In this document: positions 51,444 to 63,839 of the stretch, piece by piece | Layout of the letters: each line of letters begins with the position of its first letter | Numbering within the stretch: the stretch's first letter is position 1 | Assembly (NCBI GenBank): GCA_012934845.2 | Contig: WNNJ02000496.1 | Location: forward strand, 1-64,000 | Origin: Pomphorhynchus laevis | Taxonomy: Eukaryota; Acanthocephala; Palaeacanthocephala; Echinorhynchida; Pomphorhynchidae | DNA length: 64,000 nucleotides | Direction: 5' to 3' | Made by a program: the position numbers and the translations under genes | The notes under the pieces: generated by a model | What the model was told of the DNA's origin: nothing | The model's database searches: none | Seen by the model: the letters and a program-made list of their open reading frames with translations, nothing else

Positions 51444-51744
51444 TTATAAAAACCTATCTACAAAAATGTACTAATTTAGTAATTCTTGATCATGTAATAG
51501 AAAATCATTACAGATAAAATATATTTTAGGCTAGTAGAGTTTGCAAGGTCATTGTAACGAGCTATTTCAAAAGACAATTCTGACTCAAGTCAAAAAATAT
51601 AAACTAAGAATTATGCACTTCAAGACGACTATTAATTCCAGGATGATGTAGTGGAGAGCATACCGCTTTAACATTACCGCTGTCTTTGCTATTTTAAAAT
51701 TTAATGTAGTTCGCAGTTTTGTGTAATTGATTATTCCTTTCAGC

Positions 51745-54545
51745 TTATCTTACTTCCAGACGCTTCAATACAATTTGGGCGTTGCGAATAATTCCATCTA
51801 GTGATGACATAATAAATGAATGAAATTGTGCTATTCCAATAGCTACAATGCGTTCTCCGTTTTTAGCACATTTTCGCTTTTCGTGGTATAAATATGCGTT
51901 CATCCAGTCAGGTGAATATGACGATGCCAAATGGTTAAAAGGCCATCCTGTCACCGAAAATGGCATTACAAGCTATGTAATGCGCTTTTCAATGTGCATT
52001 TTGTTTGCATGCAATAGAACTTTCAAACTCTAGATTTTAAGGAACAGCTTTCAATTGAGGTTTAATAGCTACTTCACAACTAACATTGGGAAGTTCATAG
52101 GCTACGAAATCACAAAGATATTTTGTCTAATGAAAGGCAACCCTCCAGTTTGTAAAACCAACACATGTCTTACACAGAATTGTTCACCACAGACGCATAC
52201 TCCTTGGTGCATATTTTGGTAAGCAATTATAACGTAATGCTATAACATCATATAGTGCAAGTTTCGTCATCATACGACAACACGACTTTACAGGATCAAC
52301 AGAGAGCTATGAAGACGCTCCGTATCATAAGCGAATTTTATTATTTAAATTTATGCCTCGCATATTTATCTTACTCATTTCTAATCAAAGATACAAAGTC
52401 GATTTGTATTATTAATAGGTCATCTCCTATTAATTCATCAATTAACGACTGCCACATTTGTTTTGATCTAGTATATTCTAATTCTGGGGGAATCAGCTGG
52501 GCCATTTATTTCAATTCCACTAAATAAAGCATCTTAGAAGATGCTTTATTACTCTATGAATATAGTCATCCATAGGCCTAGAATGAAGGGTAAAACGCTG
52601 TAGAATATAACCATAGACAAATGTGCGAAGATGATACTCGGCGTTTTGCTAGTATAATGTATATAGTTCGATCAGAATTGCATTAATTGCGCAAAGGCTA
52701 TATAAGCAATATGCGGATCACATCGGTTACATCTGACAATCGTTGTAAGACATCGCACCACTTATTGACCTTTTTGGTAATGATGCGATCCACTAAGCTA
52801 TCATCTTCAACTGATGATCCATTCGTTATTTACTAATTTTGATCGTTCTTAATTAAAAATCTCGATAGATTTAGACGGATTACTATGATGTACGTGAATA
52901 TTGTATTTCATATTATTTACAAAATATCCATATTTTGGATCAATTTTACATATTAAAGTCAATACTTTAGTTTTTACCAAAATGTACGAGGATATTGCAT
53001 TTCTTCTTATTTACGAAATATCCATAATATATAATGATCCATTATATTCGTGCTATATCTTTTTCAAATCATTTACGATTGGCACAGATGTCACAGTAAA
53101 TGCAATCATCGCCATCCTATTGGCCGTTGTAAAACCTTTTTCTGAAAGAATTATATTGTCGACATAAAGCAAGCCATAATGGCCATTTATATTGTGTAAA
53201 AAATAAATAATGAAGAACACACTCTGTCAATATTTGTAAGAGTAATCTGTAACTAATTAGTTAAGAAGCATTACTGACATCAAGTTGCAGAAGGGCCATT
53301 TCATTGTCTTTCTCTAAAACTTGACGAATCGAATAAACAGTTTCTTCAACTCCGGAGCGTTGTCCGGCACATTGTTGATCCTAAGCAGATAACCATTTGA
53401 AGATCTTTGTTTATATATTTGTAAGAACCTTTCTTACTATCCGACGATCTACTCCGACAGTGCCGATAGGTCTGATGCCTGATTTTTATCAAAAGGTATA
53501 AGACGACATGTTCTAATAATTTAAGGTATATAGGATCAATAGCTTTAGTTGCAATTCTGACGGTAACGGCTACTAATCCAGATGCCATGCCTGTCGAGGC
53601 AGTCTGAACGAACACAGAATGCGCTGTCATGACTTATAATCATTACTAACAAAACCAGCAGCCTCATGAGTTCGTCGAGCTGCATTGACAATATCATGTA
53701 TGCTAATATTTTGAAGCAAATAGCACGATGTTCAATTATATTTACAAACGGATTGCCAAGAGTTGCGTAGTTGTGTCCTGCGCAATTGCGACTAGAAAGG
53801 ATAAAGTTTATTTAATTTTTGGCACACCGTCATGTTGCCTACTGAGTCATTCAAGGACATTACACTACAAACTTCTAAAACTTCCGTCACTTACGAAGCG
53901 CATAGCCGACTCGTTATGCCAAGACTTATAGATATACATTGTTTAATCCATTGCAGATAGTGAGTTACTCTATTTTGTATCTACTGTATAAACTCTCCAT
54001 ACAGTAATTGCGCTTCAAGCATCAAATTGTTTATTTCTCCTTCCATAAAATTAAGGTTCGCTATAGATTTTTCCGAAAAATCGCTCTAGATTTGTTTAAA
54101 TCCGGCTATTATTTCTTTCCATAAAAATCGGGAAAATCACTGTAATTGATTGTAAGCTTGTATTCATTTTAGTATCATTTATTGCGGTTTCGTAGTGGAA
54201 TGCCAAAATTTCAACAAAAGCGTTACTCACATTGTATTTATTAGATACCATAAGTTTGATCTCTAGTGTGTCACTTTATTAAACTCAAGGTTAATCTGTT
54301 CATTTAAAAAAGCGAGCTCAAGTTAGAAAAATCAGATGACTTAGATGAGTCATTGACTTCTATAAAGGAGATATTTTACCAATATTGGGCTTCAGTACTG
54401 ATATTGTTTTACTTTACATCATTCCAGTCAGATCTTTCAATTAAAGTATCTTAATTTGTACAACTGAACGTTGTGCAGTTGAAACTAATAGCTTTACGAC
54501 ATTTACAATTTATACATTTCGCTGTTTGTCCGTTACATGAACATC
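51745..54545 (-). pseudogene. RLE LINE family A, old copy upstream of CLEC16A
   Basis: Minus-strand order: CXC module at 54445-54530 (CSCNGQTAKCINCKCRKA), RT fingers near 53600-53350 (VTVRIATKAIDPIYLK, then QQCAGQRSGVEETV), zinc knuckle near 52110-52200 (CVCGEQFCVRHVLVLQTGG, then FIRQN), nuclease tail at 51745-51966 (SYSPDWMNAYLYHEKRK, then NGERI). All pieces are in the expected order and orientation but heavily decayed. The 3' end is about 300 bp from the CLEC16A start codon, on the same strand. Confidence 0.6.
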
Positions 54546-54894
54546 ATTTTTATTGGTTTGATAGTTTACACGTGCCATCCTAGACAAAAATTATTATGTT
54601 TGATCCAACACAATTACATTCGTATGTTAGTTTTAAAAAGACATTTTACCCACACGAGAACAGTAAAATAACTTATTTGACGTTTCAGATAATCTCAGTG
54701 ATCATATGTGAAGTAAAAACCATATGTGAAACTAATTCCCAGCATCATTTATCAAGTAAATTTCAAGCCCAAAATAAAAATCAAATAAAATATGAGATGA
54801 AACATTATTTATCATTCAAACATCTTTTATCGTAAATAAAAGATGTTTTGCTCTATTTTGTAAAAAACGTGTTTATAAAAGTTTAGATAAAATA

Positions 54895-55062
54895 TTAACT
54901 TCTGTACATTGCTTGACAAGATGTAATTGACTCTCTAATAATAGACTTCGCTTGATCAAGAAAACCTACTTGCTCGCATCTAAATACAACGTATTTATAC
55001 GAAAATAATTTGCAATGAATATCAACGTACGCTTTCGAATCCCCTTTATACGCTTCCATTAA
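54895..55062 (-). CDS. candidate terminal exon of an unidentified host gene
   Basis: After an acceptor (ATATTTAG) there are 55 sense codons and a TAA stop. The segment contains MEAYKGDSKAYVDIHCKLF, YKYVVFRCEQVGFLDQAKSI and ESITSCQAMYRS. Its composition is balanced and protein-like. A second coding-like block just upstream (about 55231-55300, ending in YALRCPKDPAFECAYL at a GTAAGG donor) would join in phase 0, but I could not place its acceptor. The family is not recognised. Confidence 0.42.
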   Translation of the reverse strand, partial: LMEAYKGDSKAYVDIHCKLFSYKYVVFRCEQVGFLDQAKSIIRESITSCQAMYRS

Positions 55063-55069
55063 CTAAATA

Positions 55070-56590
55070 TAACATAAAAGAAGAAAATATTACTAAATAT
55101 AACATAGAATTACAAAAAGTGAGCTCAACAATGTCAATCTATAAATTTGTTTATTCTGTCAATCTGAGACAAAGGCTATATCGATATTATTTTATAGGAG
55201 ATTATACGTGTAGTATATATTTCTCCTTACAAGATAAGCACACTCAAAGGCTGGATCTTTTGGGCAACGCAATGCGTATAGAGTAAACTTTATCGTGATG
55301 ACCGTTTATAGATGATAATCCACAAACAGCTGTGACCTGGTTGTTATTGGATTACTTTAATGCTTTGTTAAGTTCATACAGCATTAGATACTCATTAGAT
55401 ACAATATATAGGATTAGAGTATATAGGATACAGTATTTAATATAATTTACAATATTAATATAATATGTTATATTAATTATATTAATAAATACAATATGTT
55501 ATATTAATTATATTAATAAATATTATTTTATTAAGCAATAAGGTGATGCTCGCATTATATTGTAATGTACACTTAATAATGAATCAATATACTGACTTGA
55601 ATGTACAACGGCATCTATGAATTGTTCATGATTTGCAGGTTCTCTACTACGACATTCATTCATTCACCATGGCAGAAATAAAAGTTCCGCTTGGAACAAA
55701 GGTGATTATAATGCGAGCAACAAGGTGATGCTCGTATTTATTTATTAATAATTTAACAATTTCGATAATTATACAGTTAATAATGTTACAAAATAAGAGT
55801 CTTGGTACAAAAACGACAAGTTTACGCCTCGATACTAAACAAAAATAAAATGCCAGTATTAAATAATACATAAGATTAAATGCTTTTAATATTAAATACT
55901 ATTTAATATTAAATACTCTTTAATACTCTTTTTATTTATAATAATAAATAAAAAGGATATGAAAAACGTAGCATGAATTGTTTAATAGTATTTGAGCTAA
56001 ATTATAAATATTAAGATGATCTAACAGCTTTATTAACTAGCAAATCACCAACTGGTAAAAATTGAAGAACAAATAGTTTGATTAATTGTAATTAATTCGT
56101 GAAATTTTTGACTAATTATTTCTTAAGTTTATCGTTTATTATGTTATTCAATCTTTATGATTGAATTTATCTTTATTTAATCTTAATCGAAACACTAAAA
56201 GTAAAATAAATTGTATCAAAATACCAGTTGCTTCATCGGTTCTTTCAGCATCAGCCTAATTCGATCACGTACAAGACTGCAAGATTGAATATCTACTCTA
56301 TGCCAAAACGCTATATAATGAAAAAGGCAAATGATATAAGTAGGAGAATTTATCTAGAAGAGAGTAGTTTCTCTATATAAGGCTACGTATATATATTAAA
56401 ATAAAAACTTCATATTTTTCATTTTATAAATTATTTGTAAAAAATCAGTGTGATAGTAAATTTAAATTTAATAAATTTAAATTTAAATTTAATAAATTTA
56501 AGTGGGTGATTGATCACTCCGATAGTGTGATATAATGTATAATGTACAATATGTTACATTTTTATTATAATAATAAAAGTTACAATTTAT
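55070..56590. other. mostly AT-rich DNA with a small inverted repeat
   Basis: GGTGATGCTCGCATTATA near 55550 and TATAATGCGAGC near 55706 form an inverted pair, and AAGGTGATGCTCG recurs at about 55720, suggesting a small foldback element. A coding-like block at 55231-55300 is mentioned under the 54895 exon. Confidence 0.4.
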
Positions 56591-56601
56591 AACACTTGAC
56601 C

Positions 56602-57040
56602 TGATCACATCTACATACGATGACAATCGTATGTAGATTAACGTATATATATCGTATGTATAATAACATTAACCGATTTTTCAATTTCTTCGACATTCCC
56701 ATCTCATTAATACAATAGGTCACAATCGGTAAGCTAACGAAACAACTTGATTAAAAGTTTCCTTATTTATTCTAGCCGAAACACCGAGCGATTTGAATAA
56801 CGTTGAACCGTCATCATATTTTTTCTTAATTCTATGCAAGGTATAAGGTGTTTACTCTTCAGTGATGAATATTATATCAGTTTTATTTTTTAATATTTTA
56901 TCAGACATGATTAAATTATTTATTTTGTCTGGATTGTTGCGGCCCTTTAACTTTATTTGGTTTTAATTAATTTGGTTTAATTTGGTAAATCTTTTTAATT
57001 TGGATGACATCTACATACGATGACAATCGTATGTAGATCT
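56602..57040. repeat. pair of identical 30-bp hairpins about 400 bp apart
   Basis: ATCTACATACGA-TGACAA-TCGTATGTAGAT occurs at about 56608-56639 and again at about 57008-57038, each as a perfect 12-bp palindrome with the same 6-nt loop. The sequence between them has no clear ORF. Confidence 0.6.
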
Positions 57041-57134
57041 TATCACCTACCATTTGTATTTTCTGTTTCTATTACGTTCTGACAAGTGTATTATTAATAA
57101 TATTATTAATAAATAATGAATAATTTCCTGTGTT

Positions 57135-58830
57135 CGGAGCACGCATAAGTCAGGAATATAGGGACATATAGCTGATCTATCGATCTTCTATCAATTGTTT
57201 GAATGACAAGCATTTTAAGACCGAAGAACAACGCACTTTGAAGGATGCTGAAATCTACCCTTGAAGCTGAAAGTTAGACAACTCGCATTATCATCTAAGA
57301 TCCTTCTCGATAGTGGGAAAATCATTTCAGGGCTTTGTACGATCCTTTGAATGAATACGTTTCTTCTTCGTATCCTTTATTACTTTCACAATTCTCCTTT
57401 ACGGAAAAATATCATGACATTAATCAAATCTTAAATTCCTTATTTACTCTTCAGGAGTTAAGAGCTTGTGTATTTTCTATAGCGATAAAAAAGGCTGCTG
57501 GTTCTGTTTTGAATTATGCATAGAGCATATCAAACAGTCTTTACATATATTATAGCCATTCTGGTTTTGGATTTGCAATTCTATTCTGTTTGGGTGTCCT
57601 ATTACTAAGTCCTGGAAAGAAGCGATCATAAAAGTTATATATAGGCAAAACAGGTATTTTATCTACTAACTCTTATCGAGGAATAGCCTTAACAAATCAT
57701 GCCTATAAACTATTGACTTCGCTAGTTTATCGTCGTATTATGCGATCACGTGGTTCACGTATAGCGGTTGAACAATATAGCTTTCGACCAGGTAGATCAA
57801 CAGTTGCAGCGATTTCTACTTGAAGAGAAAGGGTAAAACGGCGTTTCGCAGCAAAGTCATACATGTATGCATTATTTATTGATTTTGCAAAGGCTTTTGA
57901 CTCTGTAAATCGGTCTCACTTATTAAGCATGCTTCATTTCGAGTTTCACATACGCGGTCCAATGTTAAAACAACTTGCAGGCAAATTGTCGCCCAATGAA
58001 ATTCGTATTTCGGATGGACTGCAATTGTAACAACACTTGATCCAAAATTGTTGGGTTATACAATGGGATTCTTAAAGTGCGCTGCTTTTCACACTGCTCG
58101 TTAGTGACCTTTCCTCCTTTGTCTGTAAAGGCGGTATATTCAGGTGCTTTATGCATGCAGATGATTTAGTCATACTTTCCCATGATATTGATTCAACAAC
58201 AATGTCATTGAATCGTCTAGATACCTACTTCCCTATAAAATTTTATAGTGGTAAATCTAGATAAGTCCCGAGCTATAAAATTCAGGAAGGGTGGCGGTCT
58301 ACGCTGTGATGACTCATTGCAATATCGAAATGGTAATTTTGAATTTTGTTGTAAGTATTCCTTTATTGGTATGGTTTTAAATTCGAAATGGACATTCTCG
58401 AAACATTTCCAACAAGTGTGTAAAGGCAACTGAAAGAATGTAGTTATTCAGAAACATAAGTAATTTGTCCTATGATGGTGCCCGAAGATTCTATAAGGTG
58501 ATGTTCCTTCCTATATTCACATATGGTATACAGACGATCTGGCTTGATCTTACTGCTAATTTCCACAAATTCGATTCGCTTCAATTGAGGTATACTAAAC
58601 GTATCACAGGGCTCTCACCCATGACCTCTTCGATATTAGTGTCAGCTTTATCCCAACTCCTATCATGTGCATATACCTTTGCAAATTCGTTTAATTTGCC
58701 TATAACACCAGCACTCTCAATCCATCTCAGCAATACGCAAATTACTGTTGCAAAACTTGATCCTAGTATTTATTGCACGCCGATATTTCTTCGGACTAAT
58801 TGGAAAAGGCCATATAATGCAAACTGACTG
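57135..58830 (+). pseudogene. APE-type LINE 'B', copy 3
   Basis: From 57135 to about 57960 it follows copy 1 at high identity, including the frameshift after GAAATCTACCCTTGA and the TGA at about 57822. It continues further than copy 1: ALFIDFAKAFDSVNR, FRCFMHADDLVILSHD (catalytic box, HADD), GRRFYKVMFLPIFTYGIQTI-like residues in MSYDGARRFYKVMFLPIFTY, and LDLTANFHKFDSLQLRYTKR. It lacks the endonuclease. Confidence 0.72.
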
Positions 58831-58834
58831 CTTG

Positions 58835-59610
58835 TTTGGAGAATATATACTCATGGTTACAATTACAAATTTTGTATGATCAGGTTGCCTTGTAATTCGA
58901 GAAATTCTGACTGTTGCAGTCTTTTCTGTGAACTTACATGTTGTGACCTTCTCCATCTGTCTTTATGTTCATTTCGTTTTACATGGAGTTTGCGCAAGGT
59001 AGATTCGATATCGTCATTTCGTAACGTTCCCACAACTTCTGCACACTTTTCGTCCTCGTGATGGATGACGACTAGCTCGATAAGTACAATAATAAACTGA
59101 CATCTTTGTATATAAACTTACTTTTTACCTCCATCGCTTACAAGCGGAAGTGAGGAAAACTTCTCAGATTATTCAATTGTTTATTATAAAACAATATATT
59201 TACAAATAAAGTTAATATTTGTCTTTTATATAATAACTATATAATTATAAAACATCATCTAATACAATTATATCATTAGTTAACTCTTTCTAAGAGCAAC
59301 ATAAGATAAATTATTTTATGCAAGAAATATAAGAGCATTTCTTGAGCATTTTTTTATAAATATAATTGTATAAATATAATATAAGTATAAATATAATTGT
59401 ATCTTATTAATAAATAATATATTATTTATTAATAACATAACTAATATATAATTTTAAAAATATGAGCCAACTTATTTGCCTTCGAGATAGGATTAAAGTA
59501 GCTCGTTTTAATTAACTTTAAAAGACTTTAACTTATAGGTAGGTTATATGAATCGGAAAATAGGTGGTTTTTCAATTTAAAGGTAGAACCTTCCCATTCT
59601 GAATTATAAG
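58835..59610. other. no gene seen
   Basis: The tail of LINE B fades out near 59.08 kb. The remainder is AT-rich. Confidence 0.4.
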
Positions 59611-59612
59611 AA

Positions 59613-61095
59613 CACATCAAAGGAATAATTTTCAGAATATAAATACGTTCGATTTTAGTACGCTTTATACAAATCTAACAAAGCGCATTAAAATTATTAA
59701 AAGCGAACTTCTTTTAACAGATATTAAAGAAGCGTTAGTAAAATTAATTAACCTTATATTCGTAAAAAGATATACATATATATGTTATAATAATTATAAC
59801 GCCTATCTAACAAAAATTAAACCATCAAGTAAATATAAAAATATGGATAAAATTGAATTAATAGAATCCTTAAATATTTTGATAAATCAAAATTATTTAA
59901 AAGTAGGGACATCTATATTTAGACAAGAAAAGGTGTTCCAATGGATGGTAATAGTAGTCTAAGTATAGCTGACTTGTTTTTAAGCTTTATAGAATATGAA
60001 TTTGTTCATAATTGGGTAAAAACTAAATCTAAACAATATAAATATATGAAATACATGAAAATGTAATTTTTATTCAATAAGTAAACATATTTTTACAGGT
60101 AGCCTTATTCTTAAAAAAGCCAATACTGATAATAAAATAGGTATATATCTATATTGAACATTAAATTAACACCAATTATATCGTAAAGATTATTTTTAAA
60201 TTTACAAGAAATATATTCCAAGAATAAAATATGAAGCATTTAAAGAAATATTTCATATATTATGGAGATGTTTATAATTTAGATCAGTTTAATCACACAA
60301 TAACAAATCTAAAGTTTAAATTTAATATATTTAATCTTAAAATATCTTAATAATTTTGAGATTTAAGATTTAAATTTTATGTTCCAATGGGAGGTAATAG
60401 TAGCCCGATTATAGCCGACTTGTTTTCAAGCTTTATAGAATATGAATTTGTTCATAATTGGGTAAAAACTAAATCTAAACAATATAAATATATGAAATAT
60501 ATGTTTCGATATATTGATGATATATGTGTATTTAATTCTAATAATTTTTATTCAATTAGTGAACAAAACCAATAATAAATAACAAACAAAAAACCAATAT
60601 TTTTAATAATTTTTATCCAAGAAGTGAACAAATTTACCCAGGTAGCCTCATTCTTAATAAAATTATTATCAATGATAAAGAAGGTATATTTCTAGTTATG
60701 AACATTAAATTAACATCAATTAAAACTATTATTAATTTATATATTATCAAAGGTTTCAACATTCCTTTTCAACATTATTCCTTTTGAACAAAAGGAATAA
60801 ATTTTCAAAATATAAATACATACGATTTTAGTACTCTTTATACAAATCTAGGTTTAGTAGATATTAAAGAAGCGTTAGTAAAATTAATTAATCTTATATT
60901 CGGAAAAAGATATACGTATATATGTTATAATAATTATAACGCCTATCTAACAAAAATTAAACCATCAAATAAATATAAATATATGGATAAAATTGAATTA
61001 ATAGAATCCTTAAATATTTTGATAAATCAAAATTATTTAAAAGTAGGGACATCTATATTTAGACAAGTAAAAGGTGTTCCAATGGGAGGTAATAT
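59613..61095 (+). pseudogene. three stacked PLE palm fragments (main family)
   Basis: Fragments at 59613-60250, 60380-60575 (MGGNSSPIIADLFSSFIEYE, then FRYIDDICVF) and 60784-61095 repeat the same palm region. Two of them begin at the AAAGGAATAA(A)TTTTC edge also used at 18.35 and 30.49 kb. All are plus strand. The last breaks at GVPMGGN and continues into the PLE 3' region. Confidence 0.7.
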
Positions 61096-61340
61096 GTTGG
61101 GTAAAGGAATCAGGGGCCGAAACCAGTTTACATAGCAGTTCCTCCTGATGACCTCTATTTCTTATTCTGATACATCGTCTGTTATTTATTAGTCAATTCA
61201 TAAAAATGATATAAATATAAATATAAAATCTATATATTTTAATATATAATATAAAATCTTATTATTTATTATTTATCTTTATTTTGATAAAATAAAGTAA
61301 AATAAAATACAATATTTAACATAAAATACGAAGACTTAGT
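61096..61340 (+). repeat. PLE 3' region attached to a truncated palm
   Basis: It contains ATGTTGGGTAAAGGAATCAG, GGGCCGAAACC, CATAGCAGTTCCTCCTGATG and ACCTCT, the 3' half of the structured region described at 31.4 kb, with an intact CTGATGA. The family end TACGAAGACTTAGTTAGCTG follows at about 61326. Confidence 0.6.
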
Positions 61341-61879
61341 TAGCTGACCTGATCTTTTGTTATTTATTAGTCAATTTATAAAAATTGACTTTTATTTTAA
61401 ATTTCAATTTTCTATTTTTAACTTTATAAAATCTTTTAAATTGTATTTAGCTTAAATAATTAAATTGTATTAATTCATTAGTTGCATTTCGTATTTTATG
61501 GATTTTTATATTTTAAACTTTAAGTATATTGTAGTTAAAGTTTAGTTAACTTTAACTACATCTTTATCTCACTTTAACTTTATCCTTTATCCTTTAACTT
61601 ACATATAAGTTAATTGGAAAACTAAATCGAATCATATTTAACAATTTCTAGTTACGTGATTAGGGGATTCTGTGCAAGTTCAGTGACCAAAGAAATAAAT
61701 TTTAACTTTTGAAGTTTGCAGCAGAATCAATCAAAACCGATTTTTTAATAATCTGTTTTATTAAAAATAATCTGTTTGATGGGTGCAATATAGTTAAATG
61801 TAATTAAAGTTTAGTTAACTAAACTTTAATTATATTTTAAATATAAATTATATAAAATATTATGTAATGAACTGCAACG

Positions 61880-62400
61880 ATATTATTAAATCAGCTAACT
61901 GAGTCTACGTTTTTAATATAATTATAAAATAAACAAAGTATTATCAGAATTGAGTATTATATTCTAATATTATCCTGTACAGCTTCTTGTTCTGGTGAAA
62001 GTTTTCGTCGCATCGGTAATTTCGTCGTGCTTCCGGAAAAATAAGATTTTTCAATTTAAGCGTTGTGAGCAGCATTAATCAAATCAGCTAACTGAGTCTA
62101 CGTATTTAATATAATTATAAAATAAACAAAGCATAATAATGCTAAATCAAAATTTAATAATTAAATAATAAAATTAATAATTGTTTTTAGATTTTTTATA
62201 ATTTAAATCAAGTTATTATGACTCTTGATTTAACAATAATTATGTAATTATTTATTATTTATCTTTATTTTTGATTTAAATATTATAAAATACGAAAACA
62301 GTTATCTGATTAATTAAAAAATTTGGATAGATAATAATATACTTTATATTAAAATGAGATACACTAGATAAGCAAAATTGATCAGAGGAAAAATTTCATT
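61880..62400 (-). repeat. solo PLE ends
   Basis: ATCAGCTAACTGAGTCTACG occurs at about 61891 and 62087 (minus orientation) and a degraded opposite end near 62285. A 5' piece of the structured region (ATCAGAGGAAAAATTTC) lies at about 62380. No coding sequence. Confidence 0.5.
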
Positions 62401-62487
62401 AGCTTAGTTACTAGAAAAATAAAATCAAACAGAAAATAATAAAATATAAAGTGAAGAATGTTTTTGAATATATAATAAATTGTATGA

Positions 62488-62787
62488 TTAATTTTTTGTA
62501 TTATTAATAAATTTCATCAATTTCGTGCAATTTGTTCGATGCTTTGAGCGATGCTTCAAACATAGCTCGTGTCCACGTAACATTGAGGATTCACGAAGAC
62601 AGAACAGCTGCTTACACGGATGGTTAGGCACGCGCTGCGACATCCACACTAGTGTAAGATCTGCAAACAACAGATCGCATTTAATAGATCTCATACCCAA
62701 CGTCTCTAGTCTAACTGGATAAGGAATGGAGCGAGTTGCCGGAACCAAGTGCGTGGATCTTCTCAAAATGTTGTCGAATTCACTCAA
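62488..62787 (-). pseudogene. CR1-like LINE ORF2 C-terminal fragment
   Basis: It encodes FDNILRRSTHLVPATRSIPY, PVRLETLGMRSIKCDLLFAD and LTLVWMSQRVPN. This parallels the C-terminal end of the CR1 element at 11.4 kb (ILRRGTKLC...NERLACLKM...LLYLDLVPMW). An open frame of 99 codons remains. Confidence 0.6.
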
Positions 62788-62814
62788 TTCTATTTAAGTT
62801 GAAATAGAATTTAA

Positions 62815-63090
62815 ACTAGGTTACGATAAAAATAACATCAAGCAGAAAATATTAAAATATATAAATCAACACAATAATATAAAAAATAAATTTAAACTCT
62901 TAAGTGTCAAATTTTTATGGATGGATATAAATAAAATACTTTGTATTAGAATAAGATACTAGATGGTTTTATCAGAGGAAATACTTCATTTGCATGTATT
63001 TGACACCGCTGCTATGTTGGGTTGAGGAATTAAGGGCCGAAACCAGATTTCATAGCAGTTCCTCATGATGATATATATTCCTTATAATAA
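62815..63090 (+). repeat. PLE 3' region, degraded
   Basis: It starts with the end of the PLE palm ORF (a degraded KLGY-KK..HQAEN stretch) and carries AGAGGAAATACTTCATTTGC, CTGCTATGTTGGG and CATAGCAGTTCCTC, with ATGATGA at the CTGATGA position. Confidence 0.6.
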
Positions 63091-63420
63091 TTATTTATAA
63101 TTATTATTAATTAATAATTATTAATTATTAATTAAGAATTATTATTTAATTTTCATTTATAATTTTAAGTTTTTGTATTATAATTTTTATTTACAGTAAA
63201 AATTATATTTGTATATTTTCTCAAAACGTATTGTAGGTAAGATCCTATAAAATCCCAAGTCAAATATTTCCCAAAAGATATATTTTATTTTGATTATAAA
63301 TAAAATTTACTATAATTTTCTAAATATATTTTTCTGTAATCTTTTAAATTATATAAATTGTAGTCATAGAATACCTCGGATTTTCTATTATGTGAAATAG
63401 TTTTTAGTTTATATACTTAC

Positions 63421-63460
63421 CAAATATCCAATAGTCACTTGCAAAATTCGATGTGCTCAT
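63421..63460 (-). CDS. possible first exon of another minus-strand gene
   Basis: ATG at 63460 opens MSTSNFASDYWIF and then meets a perfect GTAAGT donor at 63420. A possible 10-nt second exon (about 63374-63383) follows between ATAATAG and GTATTC. The start is only 43 nt past the stop of the neighbouring gene on the same strand. Support is limited to the donor and the protein-like composition. Confidence 0.3.
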
Positions 63461-63503
63461 TATGTTCTCAAAATATTACAAGCTTAATTTAGTAGGAATG
63501 AAA

Positions 63504-63839
63504 TCAAAAAAGTAAATTTACGTTAAGTTTCAAAGCGAATCTGGTGTTTTTTCGAGTTATAGATTTCTTTGATTGACTAGGATTTGTTCTACCAGTACGC
63601 GAGTTTAGCAATTGCAAGTAATCGCTTAGCATGTTGTTTTTAAAATCAGAGGCAAGTAGGGTATTCAAACATAATCTACATGAATGAGCAAAAGTCTCCA
63701 TCTAAAATAGAAAAGAAAAATAAAAGCGAAATCAACAAATAAATACAACATCAGGAACGGTTTTGGTATCCTCACTGTTTAAAGAAATTGCCAATCTGAC
63801 CCGTTTCATAAGATGAGATGATTTAAATTGTAGAGCAGG
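63504..63839 (-). CDS. last two exons of an unidentified host gene
   Basis: Exon 63839-63750 (90 nt, acceptor ACTTTTAG) encodes PALQFKSSHLMKRVRLAISL and following residues. A 48-nt intron (GTTGTA...ATTTTAG) joins it in phase 0 to 63701-63504, which encodes METFAHSCRLCLNTLLASDF and ends in TGA. The short intron matches the size class seen in CLEC16A. The CRLC motif is suggestive of a zinc-binding segment but is not enough for an assignment. The 5' part lies beyond the window. Confidence 0.5.

Noticed and set aside
50951-50999. 33-nt micro-intron in CLEC16A
   Set aside because: The GTTAAA donor breaks phase. The GTAAGC donor with the TTTTAG acceptor gives a 49-nt intron, correct phase and a gap-free match.
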